In this document: piece after piece, positions 25,988 to 33,334 of the stretch | Layout: each line of letters starts with the position of its first letter | How positions within the stretch are numbered: position 1 is the first letter of the stretch | IMG/VR virus record: IMGVR_UViG_3300005617_000161 | Location: 1-47,950 of that record | Length of the DNA stretch: 47,950 nucleotides | Origin: a virus | Strand: one strand, 5' to 3' | Notes under the pieces: model-generated | What the model was told of the DNA's origin: nothing | The model's input: only the letters and a program-made list of their open reading frames with translations | The model's database searches: none | Translations under genes and position numbers: made by a program

Positions 25988-26323
25988 ATGAGCCTTACCA
26001 ATTCCTCCGCTATCCGCAGCGTCAGAGTGGATGGTACGCTGCCCCAAGCCGCAGACGGTGTGTCCTCCGTCACCCGACCCGAAACCATTCTGGAGATGGC
26101 AGATCGCATTTGTGACGCCATGTTTGGGCCGACATCCTATTCAGCCGTTACCAAACTGAACCGTGCTGCCGAGTATTGCAGCGACCAGTGCCTCATTGAA
26201 GCAACGAAGGACGGGGCTTACTGCGAAGGTTTCGCCAAAGCCTGTCTGCTGCTCTCTGACCTTGCCGATTCGATCGACGCATATCTGGTGGAGTCGTTTC
26301 TGGATAACGGCGGTGTGCAATGA
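25988..26323 (+). CDS. Early operon hypothetical protein
   Basis: 111 residues, ribosome site aaaaggaaagcgt. First gene of the early operon. C-terminal half is helical with several Cys (AEYCSDQCLIEAT, YCEGFAKACLLL). No family recognised. Coupled to the next gene by ATGA. Confidence 0.6.
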   Translation: MSLTNSSAIRSVRVDGTLPQAADGVSSVTRPETILEMADRICDAMFGPTSYSAVTKLNRAAEYCSDQCLIEATKDGAYCEGFAKACLLLSDLADSIDAYLVESFLDNGGVQ

Positions 26324-26454
26324 ACCCCTTCATGATGCCCCTCGAAGAGCGCAAGCGCAGAGAGTTTCATAGCTTCGCCAAGCTCTGCGTCTATGCCATC
26401 ACATTCGGCCTGTGCCTAGCAGCGTTTATCTATGCGACGAAGTGGGGGTTCTGA
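26320..26454 (+). CDS. Small single-span membrane protein
   Basis: 44 residues. Basic N-terminus (LEERKRREFHSFAKL) then one span (CVYAITFGLCLAAFIYAT). ATGA overlap upstream; the next ATG follows directly after its stop (TGATG). Small membrane proteins of this type are common in phage early operons; the role is not known. Confidence 0.6.
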   Translation: MNPFMMPLEERKRREFHSFAKLCVYAITFGLCLAAFIYATKWGF

Positions 26455-26747
26455 TGAGCAAGCATACGCCGGGACCGTGGACCATTGGCGGACCTAACAG
26501 AGTAGGGGAGGAAGCGCTCGGGATTATCGAAGGCAAGGACAAATATGTCGTCGCCGATGTTTGGGCGGATGTAGAAGAACTCGATGCCCGAGCCAACGCC
26601 AACCTCATCGCCGCTGCTCCTGAGATGTATGAGGCGCTGAAGAAATGCCAACTGCAACTTCTTCAGTCGGGCATAGATCACGAGTACGTTTCTGAGGCGC
26701 TAGGCGAGGCTCAAATCGCACTCGCCAAAGCGGAGGGACGCCAATGA
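26455..26747 (+). CDS. Conserved phage protein of the HTPGPW type
   Basis: 97 residues from ATG 26455, chosen because the protein then begins SKHTPGPWTI, the hallmark of a widespread phage family of unknown function. The middle matches the family pattern (ARANANLIAAAPEMYEALKK). The longer frame from 26412 overlaps the membrane gene and is not needed. Confidence 0.75.
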
Positions 26748-26920
26748 AGTGGACTCCCGCCCAAATCCAGACCATCAAGGACCGCAAGATTGCCTACCTC
26801 ATGCGCAAATATCTCGGCATAGAGAAGCAGTCAACCATAGAAGCCCGAGAGCGCTGGAGAGCAACGAATTCCAGCTGGGCAAGCACGCCGGAGCAGCCGA
26901 CGCCGGAGGAGTACCGATGA
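26744..26920 (+). CDS. Small basic hypothetical protein
   Basis: 58 residues, overlapping both neighbours by ATGA. Basic, helical (PAQIQTIKDRKIAYLMRKYL), with a Pro/Glu-rich tail. The overlaps and coding character make it credible, with no domain assigned. Confidence 0.55.
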   Translation: MKWTPAQIQTIKDRKIAYLMRKYLGIEKQSTIEARERWRATNSSWASTPEQPTPEEYR

Positions 26921-27348
26921 TCCTGAACTACACAACCAAGATTTCTGCTTCCCGCACCATTGCGGAGATTCAGCAGATCCTTGCCGCTAAAGGTGCGGGG
27001 CATGTCTCCGTGGATTACGAGGATTGCAAGGCTACAGCAGTTGTTTTCTCTGTGAGGGTTGGCCCGACGTTTGTCAACTATCGCTTGCCCTGCAATGTGG
27101 TTGGTGTGGCAAATGCGCTGAAGCGGGAACGGCCACACGCGTCCATCTGGCGAGATGTTGACCAGTGCGAACGGATCGCATGGCGAATTGTGAAGGATTG
27201 GGTTGAAGCGCAGATGGCCCTAGTTGAAGCGCAGCAGGCCGAGTTTGGCGAAGTGTTCCTGCCCTATGCAATCGACGTTAAAGGGCAGACGTTCTTTCAG
27301 AAATTCAAGGGCGATCAACTAGCCCTAACGGCAGGGGAGGCCGCATGA
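26917..27348 (+). CDS. Conserved phage recombination-module protein
   Basis: 143 residues from ATG 26917 (the longer frame begins in another gene). Features: TKISASRTIAEIQQILAAKG at the N-terminus and WRIVKDWVEAQMALVEA near the middle, then VFLPYAI. This pattern belongs to a common phage family found next to single-strand annealing genes. Function unknown; likely helps DNA recombination or replication. It is coupled to the ERF gene by ATGA. Confidence 0.65.
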   Translation: MILNYTTKISASRTIAEIQQILAAKGAGHVSVDYEDCKATAVVFSVRVGPTFVNYRLPCNVVGVANALKRERPHASIWRDVDQCERIAWRIVKDWVEAQMALVEAQQAEFGEVFLPYAIDVKGQTFFQKFKGDQLALTAGEAA

Positions 27349-28106
27349 CTACATCTCTAGCAACGAAGCCCCAGCTTGATCCCGAGTTTGCGCAGCGCCA
27401 ATTGAGCATCGTTGAGTATGCGATTGAGCGTGGCGCAGGGATCGAAACGATTGAGCGCCTGATTGCGCTGAAGCGCCAGGAAGAGTCTGACGTGGCGCGG
27501 AGAGCTTACAACGCAGCATTCAATGCTTTCAAGGCTAACCCTGTCTCTATCAACAAGAACAAGCACGTTGATTTCACCGGCAAGACTGGCATGCGGACGA
27601 ACTACAAGCATGCAACGCTCGACAACGTTTGCGACGTAATCGGCACGGCTCTGGCAAAGCACCAGCTTTCCTATCGCTGGGAGACAAAGCAGGACGGTGC
27701 AAAGATCACCGTTACCTGCATCCTCTCGCACGAGCTTGGGCATTCGGAAAGCACTTCCCTCTTTGCCGAGCCCGACCAGACGGGCAACAAGAACAGCATC
27801 CAGGCGGTAGGGTCCACGGTCACCTACCTGCAGCGCTACACGTTGCTTGCCTTGACTGGCATGGCGACAACCGATCAGGACACGGATGCGCGGATCACGC
27901 CGGCACAGGCCGAGCAAGGCCCTGCGATCAGCGAGAAGCAGGAAGCCGAGTTGCAGGACTATGCCGACGCTCTGAGACAGTGCGACTCTGAAGCGCAACT
28001 GAAGGGCGTGTTTGCCGATGCCTACAAGTTCGCCGGATCGGTGAGCGCACATGCCAAGTCTGAAATGACCCGCGTCTACAACGAGTGCAAAGCGAGGCTG
28101 AAATGA
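27345..28106 (+). CDS. erf: ERF-family single-strand annealing protein
   Basis: 253 residues. The ERF signature NSIQAVGSTVTYLQRYTL followed by TDQDTDAR is complete, after the upstream block TNYKHATLDNVCDVIG. ERF proteins form rings that anneal complementary single strands during phage recombination and circularisation. Coupled to a YqaJ-type exonuclease directly downstream, forming a two-component recombination system. The C-terminus is a helical tail. Confidence 0.92.
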   Translation: MTTSLATKPQLDPEFAQRQLSIVEYAIERGAGIETIERLIALKRQEESDVARRAYNAAFNAFKANPVSINKNKHVDFTGKTGMRTNYKHATLDNVCDVIGTALAKHQLSYRWETKQDGAKITVTCILSHELGHSESTSLFAEPDQTGNKNSIQAVGSTVTYLQRYTLLALTGMATTDQDTDARITPAQAEQGPAISEKQEAELQDYADALRQCDSEAQLKGVFADAYKFAGSVSAHAKSEMTRVYNECKARLK

Positions 28107-28903
28107 GAATCGTTTGCACGACGCAGCACACCGCGGAATGGATGCAAGCGCGTACAGGCGTCGTCACTGCCTCGCGCATGTCTGATGCGATGGCAAAGCT
28201 CGGCAGGGCTTCAAAGAATGGCGCGAAGGGTGACTATGCGGCCGCGCATTGGAAGTACGTTTCTGAGCTGGCTTGGGAACGCATTACGGGGGTCTGCGCA
28301 GAGCACTACGTATCGAAGCCGATGGAAATAGGCAGCCAGTTCGAAGGCGAAGCCAGAGTTGAGTATTGGCAGAGATTCGGCACGGACGTAGAAGAGACAG
28401 GTTTTGTGCTGCACCCGAGATTGGACTTCCTGGGGGCCAGTCCGGATGGGCTGGTGGGAGTGGATGGGGGGCTTGAAATCAAAGTTCCCCTATTCCATAC
28501 GCACTGCTCCTATCTCGAATCGGGCGAGATTCCTGAAGAGTACATGCTGCAGATGTACACGAACATGCTCTGCTGCGATCGCAAGTGGTGGGACTTCGTT
28601 TCCTACTGCCCTCCCGATGTAGCGCCAGAACTTCCTGACGAGTTCCGCATGTTCAAGAAGCGCATGGAAGCGGACCAGACGATGTTCGATGCCATCGAGG
28701 AAGCCGCCACAGTGACCATGCAGCACGTCGCAGAGCGCATGGAGACGCTACGGCGCATGTATCCAGCAAAGGGAGCGCCAAAGAGCAAGACGCTGGTCCA
28801 GTTTGAGCAGAGCGTACACGCACTGGAAGCCTCAGAGGACGTGAATGACTTCACTTCAGGCGCGTACTCGTTTCTCGATGACAACTTAGCGGGGGTGCCG
28901 TAA
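28103..28903 (+). CDS. YqaJ-type phage exonuclease
   Basis: 266 residues from ATG 28103 (ATGA overlap with erf). YqaJ fold with N-terminal TAEWMQARTGVVTASRM, active-site ASPDGLVG followed by GLEIKVP (Asp, Glu, Lys nuclease triad) and a Gln-containing helix EEYMLQMYTNML. It digests one strand of duplex ends so that ERF can anneal the other. The C-terminal helical extension is variable. Confidence 0.9.
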   Translation: MRIVCTTQHTAEWMQARTGVVTASRMSDAMAKLGRASKNGAKGDYAAAHWKYVSELAWERITGVCAEHYVSKPMEIGSQFEGEARVEYWQRFGTDVEETGFVLHPRLDFLGASPDGLVGVDGGLEIKVPLFHTHCSYLESGEIPEEYMLQMYTNMLCCDRKWWDFVSYCPPDVAPELPDEFRMFKKRMEADQTMFDAIEEAATVTMQHVAERMETLRRMYPAKGAPKSKTLVQFEQSVHALEASEDVNDFTSGAYSFLDDNLAGVP

Positions 28904-29127
28904 TGGTCCTCTGGTCTTCCAGAAGTCGTCTCAACCCTGAGCGTGGCAAGCGCTGTCCAATCATCATCGCCAAGAAGAACGATTCCTATGAGTGTTTGCG
29001 ACCGGCGAAAACTTATGCGCAGACGCTAACTAAAGGGAAAGAGCTATTCGATCTAGGCTCCATCACGTGCTGCAAGAGCCATGCCAAATTGATCGAGGCT
29101 CAAGGCGTAAAGCTGAGGGCCATATGA
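28903..29127 (+). CDS. Small Cys-containing early protein
   Basis: 74 residues; TAATG coupling with the exonuclease. Basic, with a C-terminal CCKSHAKLIE and earlier single Cys residues; a zinc site is possible but not clear. Placed between exonuclease and HNH endonuclease, where small recombination accessory genes often lie. Confidence 0.6.
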   Translation: MVLWSSRSRLNPERGKRCPIIIAKKNDSYECLRPAKTYAQTLTKGKELFDLGSITCCKSHAKLIEAQGVKLRAI

Positions 29128-29447
29128 AGCGCACCCCATTGCAGCGCAAGACATGGCTCAGAGCACGCCGCCCTACGCCAAGGACGCACAAGCTGGTGCC
29201 ACGGCTTACAGGCAAGGCTCTGGAGCAGCTACGCAATGACTGCTACTGGAGAGACGGTGGTATCTGCCAGGAGTGCGGAGTGAGGGTCAGCGATCTCTAT
29301 CCAGACTGGCATGGGCTGAAGTACCACATGGCTCATCGTCGCAACAAACGCAACCGCGGAGATTCGCTAGAGAACGTTCGGAGTTTATGCGGGGATTGTC
29401 ATCGTGCAGAGCACGGCAACCCGCTACCGAAAGGACTGAAGGGATGA
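29124..29447 (+). CDS. HNH endonuclease-like protein
   Basis: 107 residues from ATG 29124. N-terminus KRTPLQRKTWLRARRP is typical of a phage HNH family. Zinc pair CQECG, then HMAHRRNKRNRGDS (HNH core) and NVRSLCGDCHRAEH. The usual histidine and second Cys pair are present. Function could be resolution or nicking; coupled to the methyltransferase downstream. Confidence 0.8.
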   Translation: MKRTPLQRKTWLRARRPTPRTHKLVPRLTGKALEQLRNDCYWRDGGICQECGVRVSDLYPDWHGLKYHMAHRRNKRNRGDSLENVRSLCGDCHRAEHGNPLPKGLKG

Positions 29448-30085
29448 GTCCTTACTACGAGCATGCCGGGATCACGATCTACCACGGCGACTGCCGAGAG
29501 GTACTGCACGGCCTTGATTATGATGTGCTGCACTCAGACCCGCCCTACGGGATCAATCACCCGACAGACTATGCCAAGCGCGGCAGGTCAAAGCTGGCTC
29601 CATGTAGCGACTTTATCCCTGTTTTTGCCGATGATTCACCGTTCGATCCCGCGTTCTTGCTTGACTCTCGGCAGTGCATCCTTTGGGGCGCAAATCACTA
29701 TGCGAACAAGCTGCCTGCAACCAGCGGTTGGCTCGTATGGGATAAGGAAAGGCCGGAAGACCTAGACCAAGCAACGTGTGAGCTGGCATGGACGAACTGC
29801 ATTAAGGGCGTGCGCAGATTTCGCCATCTTTGGCACGGCATGATGAGGGCCAGCGAGAACGAACCGCTGCAACATCCGACACAGAAGCCAGTGGCTCTAG
29901 CGCAATGGGCGCTCTCGCTCCGATGGGTGATTGATGGGACCGTCTGTGATCCGTATATGGGCTCAGGAACAACGCTAGTCGCTGCGAAGAATCTAGGGCG
30001 CAAAGCCATCGGCATTGAGATCGAAGAGAAGTATTGCGAGATTGCCGCAAAGAGATTGAGTCAAGAAGTATTCCAGTTTCAGTAA
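29444..30085 (+). CDS. DNA methyltransferase (beta-type amino-MTase)
   Basis: 213 residues from ATG 29444. Catalytic motif IV DPPYGI near residue 32 precedes the AdoMet-binding DPYMGSGTTLVAAK near 170, the order of beta-class N6-adenine/N4-cytosine enzymes; HPTQKPVALAQW lies between. It probably methylates phage DNA against host restriction or regulates packaging. Only a short target-recognition region is seen. Confidence 0.88.
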   Translation: MSPYYEHAGITIYHGDCREVLHGLDYDVLHSDPPYGINHPTDYAKRGRSKLAPCSDFIPVFADDSPFDPAFLLDSRQCILWGANHYANKLPATSGWLVWDKERPEDLDQATCELAWTNCIKGVRRFRHLWHGMMRASENEPLQHPTQKPVALAQWALSLRWVIDGTVCDPYMGSGTTLVAAKNLGRKAIGIEIEEKYCEIAAKRLSQEVFQFQ

Positions 30086-30118
30086 CTCGGGGACCGCAGT
30101 TCGGGGGATGGGGAGCAA

Positions 30119-30877
30119 GTGGGACGCATAAGAACGATCAAACCAGAGTTTCCGCAGTCAGAATCAATCGGCAAGTTGTCGAGAGAAGCGCGTCTCTTAT
30201 TCATCCAGTTGTGGACCGCCGCTGACGACGAGGGGAGGCTTCGCGGGGCCTCGCGAATGCTCGCGAGTACTCTCTACCCTTACGACGAAGATGCTCCGCA
30301 GTTAATTGAGGGCTGGTTACTCGAACTAGAGACCAATGAACACATCCGGCGCTATGTGATCGCAGCCAATACTTACATCGAGATCATTAACTTCAGTACT
30401 CACCAAAAGATAGACCATCCCAGCAAATCAAGATTGCCAGCTTTCGCGAAGCCTCGCGAATCCTCGCGCCGGAAGGTATCTAGGACCAAGGATCAGGACC
30501 TAGGAAAGGGATCAATTGCGCGGAGCGTTCCGCCAGAAGAACTGGCGGGAACACTTCCGCTGGTAGATGGTTCTGATTTTCAGATTTCCAAAGAGCAAGT
30601 CAAAACCTGGACCGATGCGTACCCGGGCGTGGAAGTGAAAACGAGTTTAAAGCAGGCTAAAGCGTGGCTGGAGGCGAACCCGACGCGAAAGAAAACGCGA
30701 AAGGGGATCATGCGATTCACGGTTGCATGGCTAGACAGGGCACAGAACTCAGGAGGGGCGAATGGACGACAAGATCAAAAACGCATTGAAGGCAATGTTG
30801 GCGCTCAGGGCAGCGAAGATGGACCCGACCTCTATGCGGCTTTATACGGCCCGGTTGAGCAAGGAAAACTCAACTGA
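30119..30877 (+). CDS. Replication initiator-like protein with embedded origin repeats
   Basis: 252 residues, GTG start with ribosome site ggggagcaa. N-terminus RIRTIKPEFPQSESIGKLS and ARLLFIQLWTAADDEGRL are typical of phage replication-organiser proteins with a winged-helix N-domain; FSTHQKIDHPSKS follows. The C-terminal part has WLEANP and RFTVAWLDRAQ, also seen in this family. The gene carries two iteron triplets (30241-30265, 30444-30468), so the origin probably lies inside it, as in lambda O. No helicase gene was found, so host DnaB loading is likely. Confidence 0.8.
   Translation: MGRIRTIKPEFPQSESIGKLSREARLLFIQLWTAADDEGRLRGASRMLASTLYPYDEDAPQLIEGWLLELETNEHIRRYVIAANTYIEIINFSTHQKIDHPSKSRLPAFAKPRESSRRKVSRTKDQDLGKGSIARSVPPEELAGTLPLVDGSDFQISKEQVKTWTDAYPGVEVKTSLKQAKAWLEANPTRKKTRKGIMRFTVAWLDRAQNSGGANGRQDQKRIEGNVGAQGSEDGPDLYAALYGPVEQGKLN
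30241..30265. repeat. First iteron triplet (TCGCG x3, 10-bp phase)
   Basis: TCGCG begins at 30241, 30251 and 30261, exactly one helical turn apart. The three copies fall in all three reading frames, so the pattern is not caused by repeated residues. Confidence 0.65.
30444..30468. repeat. Second iteron triplet (TCGCG x3, 10-bp phase)
   Basis: TCGCG begins at 30444, 30454 and 30464, again 10 bp apart and in all three frames. The middle copies of both clusters share gcctcgcgaat. A 13-bp-spaced AGGACC pair follows at 30482-30500. Confidence 0.65.
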
Positions 30878-31277
30878 CGTGGTTGCTGTTTTGCAGAAGC
30901 TTGCGGAGATGCCGAGAGCTGAGTTTGAAACTGCAGTACCGGACATTGCCACAATCACGGCCATGATTCGCGCCGAGGAGATAGCTCGGAAGAACCGATC
31001 GACAGCGCAAAAGTCGCAACGGCTAGTCCGCTATGTCTGCCCAAGTTGCGGTGCTACCCGCTGCGCTTTCCCCGGCATCACTGAGGATTTGTTTCGCAAG
31101 TGCTATCGCGTCGTGGGCTTCGATGAGCGCGGCGCCAAGCTGGAATGCGGCTATGAGCTCACAGTGATCTTCGATGAGAACCAGGAGCCAGATGGTGAGC
31201 GCGTGTATTACAAGGCCCCTGCTTTTGTGGAGAAGGCGCTAAAGGAAACGCCCAGAGTACTTCCGGAGGTTCTGTGA
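30762..31277 (+). CDS. Early protein with C-terminal zinc-ribbon-like part
   Basis: 171 residues, ATG 30762 with a strong ribosome site (ggaggggcga). It overlaps the initiator-like gene by 116 bases in another frame. The N-terminus (NALKAMLALRAAKMDP ... RLYTARLSKE ... VVAVLQKLAEMP) resembles small helicase-loader or loader-inhibitor folds, a weak match. The C-terminal half has CPSCG and later C (KLECGYE), a zinc site. Position behind the initiator supports a replication role. Confidence 0.6.
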   Translation: MDDKIKNALKAMLALRAAKMDPTSMRLYTARLSKENSTDVVAVLQKLAEMPRAEFETAVPDIATITAMIRAEEIARKNRSTAQKSQRLVRYVCPSCGATRCAFPGITEDLFRKCYRVVGFDERGAKLECGYELTVIFDENQEPDGERVYYKAPAFVEKALKETPRVLPEVL

Positions 31278-31450
31278 CCGACTTCTACGAACTCAAGCGC
31301 CACGAGCGCAAGGGCTGGAACCACGGGTTAATCGCAGCCTGTGTGTTCACCCTGATGGTCTGGGCAGGAGTGATCTTGCTGGCGATAAATGCAATTCAGT
31401 GGTGGCAGGCGATCGTGGAGTTCTTGGAGAAGGTGGGGCTGGGGGGATGA
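31274..31450 (+). CDS. Small membrane protein
   Basis: 58 residues, GTG start overlapping the stop upstream (GTGA). Basic N-terminus (YELKRHERKGWNHG) and one span (LIAACVFTLMVWAGVILLAI), then a short tail. Ends in ATGA coupling with the methyltransferase gene. Confidence 0.6.
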   Translation: MTDFYELKRHERKGWNHGLIAACVFTLMVWAGVILLAINAIQWWQAIVEFLEKVGLGG

Positions 31451-31845
31451 ATCGAGTTCACTTCAGTGCGGCATCGGATCGTTGGGCCACACCTCGGGAT
31501 ACCTATGAGGCGCTGGACAGGGAATTCCGATTCGACTTCGACCCATGTCCGCTAGATGGGGAGCAGGATGGAACAGCCTCGCTCTTCGTCGCATGGCAGG
31601 GTAAGCGCGTGTTCTGTAACCCGCCCTATGGTCCAGACCTGCGCAAGTTCCTTGAACGTGCTCACGAGGCGGATTTGGCGGTTTTCCTGATTCCTGCCCG
31701 AACAGACACGCGCTGGTTCCATGAAATCGTGCTGCCTCACGCCAAAGAGATCCGCTTTCTCAAAGGACGACTCAAGTTCGGAGATTCGGTTAACTCCGCG
31801 CCATTTCCAAGCATGGTTGTGATTTTCGAGAGGGCCACAGCATGA
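31447..31845 (+). CDS. Phage Dam-type adenine methyltransferase
   Basis: 132 residues. Motifs of the phage Dam (PF05869-type) family: FDFDPCPLDGEQDG, then FCNPPYGPDLRKFL (catalytic NPPY), FLIPARTDTRWFHE and FLKGRLKF. It is somewhat shorter than usual but the order is intact. It methylates adenine in DNA; a cognate nuclease was not seen. Second methyltransferase of the genome. Confidence 0.88.
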   Translation: MNRVHFSAASDRWATPRDTYEALDREFRFDFDPCPLDGEQDGTASLFVAWQGKRVFCNPPYGPDLRKFLERAHEADLAVFLIPARTDTRWFHEIVLPHAKEIRFLKGRLKFGDSVNSAPFPSMVVIFERATA

Positions 31846-32021
31846 ACGTAGCCGAGCTGCAGCACATTCCTCTCAATCAAGCCTACATCTGCTTAGAGGC
31901 CGACTGCGGCTGCATTGGGAACTCGAATTCCTGGTGCCCTGCATGCAATTCAACGAAGGTCTGGCCAGTAACGCGGTGGGTAGCAGAGCTGGTGACGCGG
32001 TACGCGAAGGAGAGCAAGTGA
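31842..32021 (+). CDS. Small Cys-rich protein
   Basis: 59 residues, ATGA overlap upstream and GTGA overlap downstream. Contains CLEADCGCIG and CPAC, enough cysteines for a zinc knuckle. Role unknown. Confidence 0.55.
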   Translation: MNVAELQHIPLNQAYICLEADCGCIGNSNSWCPACNSTKVWPVTRWVAELVTRYAKESK

Positions 32022-32344
32022 GCGAGACAAGTTCCCTCACCGGCCCGATTGTGGAGGAGTTTACCAAGATGGGCATCTTCGCCATGCGCTTGAACTCGGG
32101 CACTGCCAAGCGAGGGCGCTATTACATCAAGCTCTGCCCTCCCGGTACGGCCGATGTGGTCGCGTTCATGCCGGGTCGAGTGATCTGGGTCGAAACGAAA
32201 GAGGTTCGCGATTTAAAGCGCAAGGGAAGCACGGCAGATGCCCAGAGCGCATTCCGCGCCACAGTGGAGATGCTTGGGCATACCTATGTGCGGGCAACGT
32301 GTCTGGATGACGTTCTGGAAGTTCTGAGAAAGGAAAGCAAGTGA
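32018..32344 (+). CDS. VRR-NUC nuclease-domain protein
   Basis: 108 residues, GTG start behind ggagagcaa. VRR-NUC core: NSGTAKRGRYYIKLCPPGTADVVAF in two parts, the acidic Asp in GTAD, then VIWVETKEV (Glu, Lys) and a Gln-containing helix. These single-domain PD-(D/E)XK enzymes cut branched DNA in phages. The start is set by GTGA coupling. It probably trims or resolves replication and recombination intermediates. Confidence 0.85.
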   Translation: MSETSSLTGPIVEEFTKMGIFAMRLNSGTAKRGRYYIKLCPPGTADVVAFMPGRVIWVETKEVRDLKRKGSTADAQSAFRATVEMLGHTYVRATCLDDVLEVLRKESK

Positions 32345-32448
32345 GCGAAGTTATCTGGCTGTGCCGAGTTTGCAAAGCGTGGTTTCGCGGTGCTCCAACG
32401 TGCCCTTATTGCGGCCGAAACGTTCTGGAATATCCGAGGGCCGCATGA
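32341..32448 (+). CDS. Tiny zinc-ribbon protein
   Basis: 35 residues, GTG start. CRVC and CPYCG spaced 12 residues apart form a classical zinc ribbon. Overlaps both neighbours (GTGA upstream, ATGA downstream). Confidence 0.55.
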   Translation: MSEVIWLCRVCKAWFRGAPTCPYCGRNVLEYPRAA

Positions 32449-32765
32449 GCGACGGAGTGATTGAAGCAGGATTCTACGCGATTATGGGCAGTCTGATTGA
32501 AGCCAAGCGCAAGGAGCGCAAGATGACGCAGACCGAAGTGGGCAACATGATCGGCGTCCACCGAAACACAATCATGCGATGGGAAAGCGGCGAAATGCGC
32601 ATGGACATTTGGCAGTTCATCCGACTATCAGATGCTTTGGCTTGCAGTCACCTGAAACTGCTTCCGCCGCGCAAGTTCACGTGGGGAGTTGGATTCGAGG
32701 AAGCGGTATATGAGCGCGATGCCCCGCTCACCAGACGCCAAAGCGAACAAGAGCGAATCGCATGA
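32445..32765 (+). CDS. XRE-type helix-turn-helix regulator
   Basis: 106 residues from ATG 32445. Helix-turn-helix near residues 28-55: MTQTEVGNMIGVHRNTIMRW followed by ESGEMRM, textbook XRE spacing. The C-terminal part is basic. A second regulator within the early operon; it may control late expression or an accessory gene. The longer frame starting at 32361 overlaps the zinc-ribbon gene and is rejected. Confidence 0.8.
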   Translation: MSDGVIEAGFYAIMGSLIEAKRKERKMTQTEVGNMIGVHRNTIMRWESGEMRMDIWQFIRLSDALACSHLKLLPPRKFTWGVGFEEAVYERDAPLTRRQSEQERIA

Positions 32766-32839
32766 TCGTCATCTGGGACCACCAGGCCGGCTGGTTCCCG
32801 CAACTGAGGGCGAGATGGAAGAAGTGGAGGGGGAAGTGA
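32762..32839 (+). CDS. Possible 25-residue basic peptide
   Basis: ATG overlaps the stop upstream (ATGA) and its stop overlaps the next start (GTGA), so it could link translation. Trp/Lys/Arg-rich (RARWKKWRGK). No other support. Confidence 0.3.
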   Translation: MIVIWDHQAGWFPQLRARWKKWRGK

Positions 32840-33060
32840 ACCTTTGGAAACGATTTTTGCGATGGAAGCGGCGAGATGCGTATTGGGAGCAGAGCAGGGC
32901 GACAAATCTACTTCAGGACGCATGGGGTCATCTCTATCGAAGCTATTGGTGGACGGCATCGGCAAGAGAGCGCGAAGCCTTGCTTCCAGAACAGAAAGAG
33001 GCGCTAGATATTCTTCATAACTTGGCGCACGAATCACTCGAAAGACAATGCGAACTGTAG
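32836..33060 (+). CDS. Small helical hypothetical protein
   Basis: 74 residues; GTG 32836 is preferred by the GTGA coupling, though an ATG at 32815 is possible. Charged, Trp-rich helices (LWKRFLRWKRRDAYWEQ; LYRSYWWTASARERE). Soluble; no domain recognised. Confidence 0.5.
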   Translation: MNLWKRFLRWKRRDAYWEQSRATNLLQDAWGHLYRSYWWTASAREREALLPEQKEALDILHNLAHESLERQCEL

Positions 33061-33069
33061 CCCCTATCA

Positions 33070-33084
33070 GGGCAACACAGAGGA
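33070..33084 (+). repeat. 15-bp direct repeat, left copy
   Basis: gggcaacacagagga, repeated exactly at 33312-33326, in the leader of the gene at 33093. Flanks a single gene like a cassette boundary. Confidence 0.7.
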
Positions 33085-33092
33085 GCAACAGG

Positions 33093-33311
33093 ATGAGCGC
33101 GTTTCATTATGAGATTCCCGAGGGGTGCATCTGTCTGGGTGATGGCCTGTATGGAATGCACTGCGATGCCAAAGAGCACGTCCGGTACTTCTGTCGGTGT
33201 GGCTGCGGCTGCACGAAAGAGTTGAAGTCTTACGAAGTGAGTTGGGCGCAGAAGAATCCACGCGATCCCCGAGCGTATTACTGCGGCAAGTGCTATCAGG
33301 AAATGGCTTAG
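33093..33311 (+). CDS. Small Cys-rich zinc-binding protein
   Basis: 72 residues, ribosome site in the repeated leader (gagga). It contains several Cys pairs (CRCGCGCTK, CGKCYQ) plus CICLGDG, so one or two zinc sites are likely. Flanked by 15-bp direct repeats. Confidence 0.6.
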   Translation: MSAFHYEIPEGCICLGDGLYGMHCDAKEHVRYFCRCGCGCTKELKSYEVSWAQKNPRDPRAYYCGKCYQEMA

Positions 33312-33326
33312 GGGCAACACAGAGGA
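33312..33326 (+). repeat. 15-bp direct repeat, right copy
   Basis: Second copy of gggcaacacagagga, 242 bases from the first, in the leader of the next gene. Confidence 0.7.
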
Positions 33327-33334
33327 TAGCGGAG

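Noticed and set aside
27357-28052. 231-codon minus-strand open frame opposite the ERF gene
   Set aside because: Fully antisense to a confidently identified gene, with no recognisable domain.
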